Positions 52,813 to 60,158 of a DNA stretch of 64,000 nt are shown in pieces. Location of the stretch: the NCBI RefSeq assembly GCF_900114835.1, contig NZ_FOUJ01000001.1, positions 930,001 to 994,000 on the forward strand, read 5' to 3'. Source of the DNA: Methanolobus profundi (GTDB lineage: Archaea > Halobacteriota > Methanosarcinia > Methanosarcinales > Methanosarcinaceae). Each line of letters starts with the position of its first letter. Within the stretch, counting starts at the first letter, position 1. The notes beneath the pieces were generated by a model, which saw nothing but the letters and a program-made list of their open reading frames with translations, did no database searches and was not told the DNA's origin. The translations under genes and the position numbers were made by a program.

Positions 52813-53925
52813 TCAGAACTTCTCATACTTTCCGTGGTCTTTTGCAGCCTTTACCAGTGCATGGACATTTACAGGTGGTGCGTTGGTCGGACATTCACAT
52901 GCAGTTCCAAGAATGAATCCTCTTGGACTGTCCTTTCCTGCAGTTACCTGTTCCTTGGCCTGTTCGTATACCTGTGCAGGAGTTCCACGATCAATGAGCT
53001 TTGTGTCCACTGTTCCAAAACATGTACATCTGTCACCGAAGTGTTCTACGAGCTTGGATGTTGGGAAGATGTTCTGTCCGTCATATCCGATCTGTACGAT
53101 GGTAAATGGACTCATTGGAGCGTTCTTCCACATCTCGAAGTCATCGGTATGGTTTCCACAGAGGTGGTAGTAGATACCCGGACCTGCTCCTGAGTTCAGG
53201 ACCTTTCTGACAGCACGTGAGACTGGCTGGAAACCGAACCTCTTGATCTGTTCTGTGTCCATGAGATCACCACTGGCGATAACGGATCCTGTGATCATTA
53301 CGTTGGCACCGTACCTTTCGGATGTTGCCTTACATGCGTTCACCATGTGGTCTCCTGCCTTTACACAGAGCTTGTCAACGAGTTCAGGTTCTGTGATCAT
53401 CCACATGAAGACGTCCTCAATAGCAGCCCAGTTGGTTGCTACTTCCATTGTTCCGCCTAACTGTGTGATAGGAGCGAACATGTGAGGGAATTCTTCTTTA
53501 CAGGTATCAAGAGCCTTGTAGTGTGTTGTGAGGGTCGGACCCTTGGTCAGTTCATCAACATCAAGGACCTCGAAGTTGTCCACATCTTCAGCGGTCTTGA
53601 TAGGACGCTTTGTGATACCTGGTGGAGAGTTGGTCTGGACCTTTATTTCGGCTCCATAGTCCTGTCCCCAGTAGTCTGCATACAGATAGTGGCCAACAGG
53701 AGTGACATCGTAGAGTTCACATGCATGGCATACCATTCGTATCGCTTCGTCAGGATTCTGATAGAAATATCCTGCATTTTTTCTGAACAGGCTTGCAGCA
53801 TGGGACAATATGATCGGATCTACAATGACCCTGTCAGATGGCTTGTCAACCCAAGGTGTTGTCCACAAACTTCCTGCTTCTTCTAGCCAATTTTGATCTA
53901 TTGGTGCGTAATCTTTTGCTGGCAT
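52813..53925 (-). CDS. UroD-family methyltransferase, likely substrate- or corrinoid-specific
   Basis: The 370-residue protein has the uroporphyrinogen-decarboxylase TIM-barrel fold shared by MtaA, MtbA and MtpA methyltransferases. The zinc-type site is present: His254 and Cys256 in YYHLCGNHTDD, and Cys343/Cys345 in GTACECPTNAPP. Conserved parts are GHYLYADYWGQDYGAEIKV and VMITGSVIASGDLMDTE. I start at the ATG at 53925, after GGTGATC. It is only distantly similar to the CoM methyltransferase at 25100. It leads the operon, from promoter 3. A substrate-to-corrinoid methyltransferase or a second CoM transferase are both possible. No TAG readthrough was noticed. Confidence 0.85.
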   Translation of the reverse strand: MPAKDYAPIDQNWLEEAGSLWTTPWVDKPSDRVIVDPIILSHAASLFRKNAGYFYQNPDEAIRMVCHACELYDVTPVGHYLYADYWGQDYGAEIKVQTNSPPGITKRPIKTAEDVDNFEVLDVDELTKGPTLTTHYKALDTCKEEFPHMFAPITQLGGTMEVATNWAAIEDVFMWMITEPELVDKLCVKAGDHMVNACKATSERYGANVMITGSVIASGDLMDTEQIKRFGFQPVSRAVRKVLNSGAGPGIYYHLCGNHTDDFEMWKNAPMSPFTIVQIGYDGQNIFPTSKLVEHFGDRCTCFGTVDTKLIDRGTPAQVYEQAKEQVTAGKDSPRGFILGTACECPTNAPPVNVHALVKAAKDHGKYEKF

Positions 53926-54076
53926 GATTTGATCACCCATGTTCTTATATGGTCGGCAGATCACGGAAATCAGAATTACCGCCCTTTGCCGCCTATTTAA
54001 TGATTAACTATGTGTGGTCGGTAATACAGACCGAGATCCGCAATTACTGACTAAAGAGAAATAGCAAGCTGGAGTT
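53926..54076 (-). promoter_or_regulatory. Leader of the UroD-family methyltransferase operon
   Basis: About 125 nt from the expected start near 54050 to the ATG, similar in length to the corrinoid gene leader but without visible sequence similarity to it. No ORF is convincing. Confidence 0.35.
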
Positions 54077-54231
54077 ATATATAATAACTTCAAGTAATTA
54101 ATCAACGCATGAATTATTATCAATACTATATTCCAGGATCAAATAGTGATCATAACGAATACCATATTTTAGAACGATACCATGCAGGAAGACTTTGATA
54201 AGAAGAAAAAAAGAACCTTTGATATTATCAA
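54077..54231 (-). promoter_or_regulatory. Regulon promoter 3 (UroD operon): TATA block plus distal palindrome
   Basis: On the minus strand TTGATAATATCAA (54231-54219) precedes the 49-bp block at 54125-54077: TATTGATAATAATT, TTGATTAATTAC and the TATA region AAGTTATTATATAT. The two TTGATA sequences are 108 bp apart. GAATATAG stands just before the block, as in promoter 2, and the distal palindrome is followed by AAGG and a T run, also as in promoter 2. Confidence 0.9.
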
Positions 54232-54284
54232 GGGCATGGATATTGACAGTGATCGATCATTGACAAATTCTGCCCTTCTAATAT

Positions 54285-54860
54285 CTACTGATAAACGGTC
54301 AAATAGAAACCACTTTCAGCAACGATCTTTATTCTGTCGCCAGTTGGTATATAATATTCAATGTATTCACCACAATGGTTGTCAGGTCCGTCTATAAACT
54401 CCATCTCATTCCACTGATCATCATAATAGTCATATATGTAGTAATTGATATCTCCAAGAGTGCATGATGGACAGGTTGAACATTCATCTCCTCTGGCCTG
54501 AAGTTTAACTGCTGATCCGGGAACTACATCATATATTTTCCAGCCACCACAATTTCCATAATAGAACCAGGTAGCAGAACCTTCTCCAGTGGATGGATAA
54601 ACAGTTCTTTTAGAATCAAGACAAATATCATCAGGGGCTTCAGAAGGATAAATTATGTGTTCTGTTTCAGAAATCCCTTCCTGACTTCCGGTCAGATCGA
54701 ACCTGATTCGTAGAAATTCATATATCGATGAATCATCAAGGTCTTCCAAAGTATTTACCAACATTACACCAGCAAAGAGTACTACTCCCACAATGATCAG
54801 ATCCTTGATCATATTATCCTTTTTAGAAGCACCTGGTTTTATAGGGACATTTTTTTCCAT
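54285..54860 (-). CDS. Membrane-anchored exported protein, unknown function
   Basis: The product (191 aa from this start) has a basic N-terminus, one span (about 17-35, MIKDLIIVGVVLFAGVMLVN) and an outside domain of about 150 residues. That domain is rich in aromatic and acidic residues with several cysteines (CLDSK, NCGGW, CSTCPSC, NHCGEY), which may form disulfides or bind metal. Its gene ends close to the distal palindrome of promoter 3 and reads in the same direction, so the promoter lies between it and the methyltransferase. I do not recognise a family. GGTGG precedes the ATG. Confidence 0.6.
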   Translation of the reverse strand: MEKNVPIKPGASKKDNMIKDLIIVGVVLFAGVMLVNTLEDLDDSSIYEFLRIRFDLTGSQEGISETEHIIYPSEAPDDICLDSKRTVYPSTGEGSATWFYYGNCGGWKIYDVVPGSAVKLQARGDECSTCPSCTLGDINYYIYDYYDDQWNEMEFIDGPDNHCGEYIEYYIPTGDRIKIVAESGFYLTVYQ

Positions 54861-55199
54861 CTGACCACCATCCAAATTAACGTGGGAAGTAACATATACA
54901 TAGATATAAATTTTTCTAAATTGTTATGGATCTGTTTGCGAGTACTAAAATAAATGAAATATGTTTTGAATCAGTTGACTTATCCACTAGTGTAACTAGA
55001 TAGATCTGCAGTATGATCTCTATTTAATAGCAGATCAATAAAAGTTCGATCATTTCTTATTCTGATCAGGATCATCTTCAATAACTATTTATCAAGGATC
55101 ACTCAAACTGATATTGGGGAGAAAAAAACAAATTCAAAGACCACTGGGTCTGTATGAACGATCCCAAATATACACATCAAGCCTTCTGGAAGTTATTCC
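54861..55199. other. AT-rich intergenic region, no gene seen
   Basis: About 340 bp of divergent promoter region between the exported protein (minus) and the DUF504 gene (plus). T/A-rich blocks offer several TATA-like sites but none stands out. Confidence 0.35.
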
Positions 55200-55454
55200 A
55201 TGAGCACTGCAATAAGATCGAAACATCCAAGGGATATACTCAATGAGTTGAAATGGAAAGATGGTCTTGACATAAACGAATGCAATATAGAGTATATCCA
55301 CAGAGGCGCACCCGGAAATACAAAAAGGATCTCTGGCGATAATATTGTAGATATTGGGCATTCATTTTTCACACTAGTTCCAGATACTATGATCCCATAT
55401 CACAGAATACTTAAGATCAGGTACAAAGGGGAAACTATCTACGTAAAACCTTAA
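55200..55454 (+). CDS. UPF0248/DUF504 family protein
   Basis: The 84-residue protein matches the archaeal DUF504 family: PRDILNELKWKDGLD (about 10-24), IEYIHRGAPGNTKRISGDNIVDIG (about 31-54) and MIPYHRILKIRYKGETIY (about 63-80). From established knowledge, archaeal members are small basic RNA-binding-like proteins, some linked with RNA 2',3'-cyclic phosphate handling. It is cytoplasmic. No operon partner is evident. Confidence 0.88.
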   Translation: MSTAIRSKHPRDILNELKWKDGLDINECNIEYIHRGAPGNTKRISGDNIVDIGHSFFTLVPDTMIPYHRILKIRYKGETIYVKP

Positions 55455-55524
55455 CCAGAGCATGAGGGATCAGTATTCGGATATGACCTGCTTTTCATGA
55501 GCAAGTCACTCCACATATGCGCTA

Positions 55525-56292
55525 TTAGAGCTTGTTCTTCTGAAAAATGTAGAACGCATAACCATATTCATCCGGGATTTTTCTGAATAGTTCTATCTCT
55601 TTTCTGTTAAACTCAAGTATCATTTCTGCCTCAGTGTTCCCTTTATAGTTATCACTGATCTCATCAACTCTTTTTTCCAGGTTGTCATAGAACTCGTACC
55701 AGACAGAAACTGGCAATTTAAAGTGATCAATGACATCATATCCTACTGCCGTGATAACTTTTTCAGTGTCAGGTATGTTCATTATACCAGGATATATTTC
55801 CTGCCAGAATTCAACAACTTCTGGAGAAGGTTCATCCTTGAACCATGTGTTCTCTGTCACTGCCATATAGCCACCATCTTTTAAGAACTGTTTCCAGTAG
55901 CTTATCCCCTTTTCAAAACCAAGGATAAAGATGGAGCCTTCTGCCCAGATCACGTCGAATTCTCCTGCTTCAAAAGGCAGGTCATCCATGGAAGCACAAA
56001 CTGTGCTTATCCTGTCATCAACTCCTTCTTTAGCTGCATTTTCCATCAGTTTATCCAGAAAAGGCTGGTAAATGTCAGTTGCAGTGATATGACAGTCCTT
56101 GCAGATACTGGCAAGGTGTATTGTCTGCATACCGACACCACATCCAATATCAAGGATCTTAACACCTGCAGGAAGAGAAGAAAGCATATTGAATGCTTTT
56201 TCAGTACATTCGTTACTACCCGGACCCTGTCTGGGTAAACCATCAAATATCTCAAAAATTGCTGATCCCATTTTTGCACCTATATTCATCAT
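55525..56292 (-). CDS. Class I SAM-dependent methyltransferase
   Basis: The 255-residue protein has motif I ILDIGCGVGMQTIHLASICKD (about 45-65), acid of strand 2 in ITATDIYQPFLDKL (about 69-82), and FDVIWAEGSIFILGFEKGISYWKQFLKDGGYMAVTENTW (about 110-150). This pattern fits small-molecule methyltransferases. The start is uncertain: ATG at 56292 or ATG at 56271, which has AGGTG 5 nt ahead. A TrmB-type regulator is encoded divergently 166 bp away and may control it. Confidence 0.85.
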   Translation of the reverse strand: MMNIGAKMGSAIFEIFDGLPRQGPGSNECTEKAFNMLSSLPAGVKILDIGCGVGMQTIHLASICKDCHITATDIYQPFLDKLMENAAKEGVDDRISTVCASMDDLPFEAGEFDVIWAEGSIFILGFEKGISYWKQFLKDGGYMAVTENTWFKDEPSPEVVEFWQEIYPGIMNIPDTEKVITAVGYDVIDHFKLPVSVWYEFYDNLEKRVDEISDNYKGNTEAEMILEFNRKEIELFRKIPDEYGYAFYIFQKNKL

Positions 56293-56458
56293 TTATTTTG
56301 CCTGGTATAAATATGCAACAAATTCATTATGACTTTTTGACAATTACATTGATAGTTACATTGATAATTACAAATTTATATGTTCAAGCAGTGATTCTTA
56401 ATACTTCTCAGAATAGATAACAATTTTACTTTACGATAAACTAAAAAGTAGTGAAAAG

Positions 56459-57292
56459 ATGGATGAAAAGTTACTTGCAAATATCGGTTTAAACAAATAT
56501 GAAAGAACCGTTTACTGGACACTTTTGAAAAAAGGAGAGCTGGAAGCAAGTAAATTATCACAGTTATCACGAGTTCCTATTGGTAAGATCTATGAGGTTT
56601 TGAGCGACCTGAACAAGTATGGTCTTGTGGAGATCAAACCTTCAAGGCCACGAAAATTCAGGACTGTTGAGCCTAAAATTGCTTTTGAAGTTATGTACAA
56701 AAGGAGAGAAGAAGAAGCACTCAATGAGCTCAAACTACTCAGGGAAGCATTTGCTGAAATTGAACTGCAACTTTCCAAAGACGATTCTCCAAAGCATGTT
56801 GAAACAACATTCTGGCCCGATAAGTTCCATGATGATGAACTACAAGAGACAATTAATTCATTTTTTGAGGGGATCGAGCATGAAATATGTGTTGTTACTC
56901 CCAGTAAGTATAAGCCAGGAGTATCAGAACAATATGATGACTCAATGCCGGTATTCAGCAAGGCTTACTTAAATTTGGCACAGCGTGGCATTCATGTTAA
57001 GATCCTGGATTCCCACTCTCAACTGTTACCTTCAATAAAAGAACTTGTTACTTCAATAGAAGATGAATCAGTCAAAAGTGATCTTCAGAAATTCATGGAG
57101 ATCAGAATTCTGGAAACAAAGCATGATTTCGTGATCTTTGATTCAAAGACCCTATTCCTTGATATTGAAGATCAGATAGATACGGGTACCAGTCTCGGTA
57201 TGACGCAAATTCATGATGAGGCATATACAAAGCGTTTCAAGACTAAATTCGACGACCTCTGGACCAAGGGAAAGCGATTCGATATCACATAA
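56459..57292 (+). CDS. TrmB-family transcriptional regulator
   Basis: The 277-residue protein has the TrmB layout. An N-terminal winged helix (IGLNKYERTVYWTLLKKGELEASKLSQLSRVPIGKIYEVLSDLNKYGLVEIKPSRPRKFRTVEP, about 8-72) and a short coiled coil (about 80-108) precede a phospholipase-D-like sugar-sensing domain (FFEGIEHEICVVTPSKY...VKILDSHSQLLPSIKELV, about 138-200). TrmB proteins sense sugars or other ligands and act as repressors or activators. The neighbouring methyltransferase gene is divergent and is a probable target. Confidence 0.9.
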   Translation: MDEKLLANIGLNKYERTVYWTLLKKGELEASKLSQLSRVPIGKIYEVLSDLNKYGLVEIKPSRPRKFRTVEPKIAFEVMYKRREEEALNELKLLREAFAEIELQLSKDDSPKHVETTFWPDKFHDDELQETINSFFEGIEHEICVVTPSKYKPGVSEQYDDSMPVFSKAYLNLAQRGIHVKILDSHSQLLPSIKELVTSIEDESVKSDLQKFMEIRILETKHDFVIFDSKTLFLDIEDQIDTGTSLGMTQIHDEAYTKRFKTKFDDLWTKGKRFDIT

Positions 57293-57438
57293 ACTGATCC
57301 ATGTTATGAGCTTCTTATTGATGCCTGCTAGTCATATGATCTCTTAAGATCCCCCTTTTTTACAAGTTATCTATAATTCCTTATCTAATAATGAGACAGG
57401 CAGGATTAGCAAAGATCTAGTTTCTAAAAAACAAAACC

Positions 57439-58221
57439 CTACTTTACCCTCTCAGACCTCTCCTTGTAATACTGGAAGAGATCCTGTCCCCAGTTGCGGG
57501 CACTTTCCTCGAAGCTTATGACCTTCTTGTGATCGAAGAAACCATCCTTGTTGAAGAAAGCTATGAGCATCAGGTCATCGGTTACGGAGAGAGCACCCAG
57601 TTTCATGGATTCGTCGTCGCAGATGTACATGTGGGAGTTCTTCGAGTTCATCATGGCATCATGCTGTTCCTTGTATTCATCCCGCAGCCTTTCATATACC
57701 GGACGGGTCAGGATGAGATTGTAATTGACCTCTTTTCTTGCCAGTTCTGAGTAGTTGTTAGGACATGTGGGACAGAAATATGAGTAAAATGTACACACAT
57801 TCTTTGTCTCATGAAGGCTGGTAAGTAACTCCTTTGGTGGCTCGAAAAGGTGGTTGAGGTCAGGCTCATGGATCAGTATATCTCCAAGGTCACCTATCCT
57901 GTCAAGAAGGAACTCAGGTATTGGATCAAGGTTCCTGCTGTCCCAGAAATCCTTGTTCGCCTCCACCACATTCAGTGTCTCGATGAGAGGTCTGATCTTC
58001 TTCATTATCAGCTTTCCAATGGAAGTGAGCCTGTATTCATCCTCTTTTTGTTCTATAAGTCCCTGTTCAAAGAGGATCTTAACCTGGGCCATTATCGCAC
58101 TGGTTGTCCCTGTGAGAGACTCTTTTATCTCGTCAACGGTAGCTGGTCCATCCATTAACATCAAAAGAGTTTGCTTTCTCTTCTCTGACAGAAACACCGT
58201 ACTTATCAATTCGGCCTTCAT
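57439..58221 (-). CDS. Msr/FilR1-type winged-helix regulator (close paralog of 19931-20713)
   Basis: The 260-residue protein is near identical in plan and very similar in sequence to the regulator at 19931-20713: the same start M-K-x-ELISTVFLSEKRK, winged helix, FEPPKELLTSL, YFCPTCPNNY and FNKDGFFDHKKVISFEESAR. The CPTC motif may form a redox or metal switch. Such close paralogs in Methanosarcina (MsrA to MsrF) differ in which methyltransferase operon they activate. Along with the regulator near ramA, it is a candidate binder of the TTGATA elements. Confidence 0.88.
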   Translation of the reverse strand: MKAELISTVFLSEKRKQTLLMLMDGPATVDEIKESLTGTTSAIMAQVKILFEQGLIEQKEDEYRLTSIGKLIMKKIRPLIETLNVVEANKDFWDSRNLDPIPEFLLDRIGDLGDILIHEPDLNHLFEPPKELLTSLHETKNVCTFYSYFCPTCPNNYSELARKEVNYNLILTRPVYERLRDEYKEQHDAMMNSKNSHMYICDDESMKLGALSVTDDLMLIAFFNKDGFFDHKKVISFEESARNWGQDLFQYYKERSERVK

Positions 58222-58590
58222 GATAACTTTCCTATTATTATTTTGTACTGCTAGTATAAAATTTTGTGCTTGTTTATACTGGTGAACCTACAGTTACACA
58301 TTATTTTGTGACGCTATTACACTGAATAAATAATAAGCTTTTGTTAACACCGTTAACACCAGCCTTCCAAATTCATTTATCGAACCTAGATATGAGTATC
58401 CACTTTGATGCTTCGTGCGTAAGCTTAAAAGGTTTACTCAAAAAAGGCAGGACTTGTTCTATTTCTTAATAATAGTCGATATTATTATGACTATGTAGAT
58501 AAATGTGCAAAAGAGAAACAAAATAAAATAGATAAGTATAAATACTTACCAATAAGGAACCACCTTTTCAAACTATCAGGTTAGCCTTCC
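58222..58590. other. Intergenic region upstream of the Msr gene, with fen terminator
   Basis: About 370 bp. Direct repeats GTTAACACC/GTTAACACC lie at about 58343-58361, upstream of the Msr gene. TAAGTAT/ATACTTA (58533-58548), followed by T-rich sequence on the minus strand, looks like the terminator of the flap endonuclease gene. No gene is seen. Confidence 0.45.
58533..58548 (-). terminator. Hairpin after the flap endonuclease gene
   Basis: TAAGTAT (58533-58539) pairs with ATACTTA (58542-58548). On the minus strand a T-rich tract follows (58532 down to about 58510), 43 bp after the stop codon of the endonuclease. Confidence 0.45.
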
Positions 58591-59622
58591 TCACCAGTCA
58601 CCAAGACATGACTGACACTCAGAAGCAGCCCTCTCCTCAAGTGTCTGAGTATTCTTTAGAACCTGTTTCTCCGAGAATCCCCTTTCAGTTACAAGGAAAT
58701 CGAACAATCTATCTGACCGTGGTTTGCTCCATTTAAGCTTAGAAGCATAGTCTGTGGTCACAGGTGGGTCCATGAAGAAATCCCTGATCTCCTCAACAGA
58801 TGCACATGCACGGATATCCTTGCTCTCTTCACTGATCACGGTATTGATATTACCATGCTTTCTGATGAGCTTGAGAGCTGTCTTAGCACCCACACGGTGC
58901 ATCCCCTCATTGAAATCCGTACCGATGCAGATAGCAAGATCAATAAGCTGTTCCCTGCTCAGATCAAGTTCCTCGAGACTGGATGAAAGTGATATATGTT
59001 CCGGAGTCTTTGCCACATACTTATTCTGACCGGGAACCTTTCTCTTTCCAGTGCTTCCAAGATTGCGGACAACATCCTCAGCACCAAAAAGGAAAACATC
59101 ATAATCCTGTGAACCAACAAGGTCTGCATCTCCCCGAGACACCATAAAAGCAGCCTGTGCTTCGGCTTCGGATTCTGCCTGTATCCACGGGATGCCCATG
59201 AGCTCAAGTAGCCTCTTTGAAGTATCCAGAATATCCGGAGTTATCCTGGAAGTTCCCTGTGCATATTTTTTCATGTCCTCAAGGTTGCCTTCATCTTTAG
59301 CGATCTCGTAATTGAGGACTGCATTCTCCTTGCATTCCTTACGCTTTTCAAGGGTCTCTTTTTTCATCTCAGGTGGTTTTCCATCAAAGATAAAAACTGG
59401 TTTGATATTGGATTCTCTGAGCTTGCTTGTCCTTGAGAACAGACCTGTGAGATGAGATACAGGATTGCCTGAAGGATCAGTGAGAAGTGAACCGTCACGC
59501 TGGCGAATGGCACTTAGGAACTGATAGATCGTATTGTACGCATCTATTGCTATCACTTTACCTGAGAGTTCCTCATAGCTTATCGGGTTCTTTGTGAGTA
59601 ATGTTCCTATCTGTGTGCCCAT
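58591..59622 (-). CDS. fen: Flap endonuclease 1
   Basis: The 343-residue nuclease removes 5' flaps in replication and repair. Motifs are VIAIDAYNTIYQFLSAIRQ (Asp of the first metal site, about 22-41), VFIFDGKPPEMKKETLEKR (about 76-94), EAEAQAAFMVSRGDADLVGSQDYDVFLFGA (about 151-180) and ICIGTDFNEGMHRVGAKTALKLI (about 230-250). The C-terminal PCNA-binding tail reads QSCLGDW and stops, where most FEN-1 proteins end QxxLxxFF or QSTLDSWF: the last aromatic residue is missing. AAGGAG precedes the ATG. Confidence 0.95.
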   Translation of the reverse strand: MGTQIGTLLTKNPISYEELSGKVIAIDAYNTIYQFLSAIRQRDGSLLTDPSGNPVSHLTGLFSRTSKLRESNIKPVFIFDGKPPEMKKETLEKRKECKENAVLNYEIAKDEGNLEDMKKYAQGTSRITPDILDTSKRLLELMGIPWIQAESEAEAQAAFMVSRGDADLVGSQDYDVFLFGAEDVVRNLGSTGKRKVPGQNKYVAKTPEHISLSSSLEELDLSREQLIDLAICIGTDFNEGMHRVGAKTALKLIRKHGNINTVISEESKDIRACASVEEIRDFFMDPPVTTDYASKLKWSKPRSDRLFDFLVTERGFSEKQVLKNTQTLEERAASECQSCLGDW

Positions 59623-59808
59623 GGTATGCTCCTTTTCGATATTGTCCTGTTTGCCTGCATAAAGGAGAAAGTCGTTTAATAATACACTGGTTCAACCATC
59701 CTGAATTTTACAGTTGTACAAATTTAGTTCCCGGACTTAATATTTTATCTATTATGTTCTTCAAATAATAATTGATACTTAAAAGTACCAATTAAAGGGG
59801 GAGTGTAA

Positions 59809-60039
59809 ATAGCAGACAAAGAAAAGAAAGTACCGGAAAATGTACCCGGGCCATATTACGTGGATGACAGTTGCATCTCATGCCAGCTATGCAATGACAG
59901 AGCACCTGACCATTTCAAAATGAACGAGAGCAATATGAACTCATATGTTTACAAACAGCCGGAAACTGATAGTGAGATCAGGAACTGTGAAGAGGCACTT
60001 AGTTCCTGTCCTGCTTCTGCTATTGGCAATGATGGATGA
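59809..60039 (+). CDS. Small [4Fe-4S] ferredoxin-like protein with apparent ATA start
   Basis: The 76-residue protein carries CISCQLCNDRAPDHFKM (about 24-40) and, later, NCEEALSSCPASAI (about 59-72): three cysteines in the first motif plus C-x-x-x-C-P at the end, enough for one [4Fe-4S] cluster as in the Fer4_13/19 type. The natural start is an ATA codon (59809-59811), directly after an in-frame TAA and 6-7 nt behind GGGGGAG. The sequence (A)DKEKKVPENVPGPYYVDDSC from that point looks like a complete ferredoxin N-terminus. A GTG codon at residue 20 would truncate it just before the first cysteine. Confidence 0.75.
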   Translation: MADKEKKVPENVPGPYYVDDSCISCQLCNDRAPDHFKMNESNMNSYVYKQPETDSEIRNCEEALSSCPASAIGNDG

Positions 60040-60158
60040 AAGATAAGTGTCATATTCTCTGAACTTTTTAGCATTCCTGACCTTACTCTTCCACAAACAA
60101 TAATAGCCTTCAAAAACAATGCTATTACAAATAAAGAATTTTTTACGTGGAGCGGGTG

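Noticed and set aside
52813-53925. Possible pyrrolysine (TAG) readthrough in the methyltransferase genes
   Set aside because: The corrinoid, UroD-family and CoM methyltransferase genes are all full length without in-frame TAG; MtmB, MtbB or MttB genes are absent from the window.
54182-54397. Open frame of 71 codons on the plus strand across promoter 3
   Set aside because: It overlaps the distal palindrome and the 3' end of the exported-protein gene; the palindrome is conserved in two other promoters, so this is regulatory DNA.
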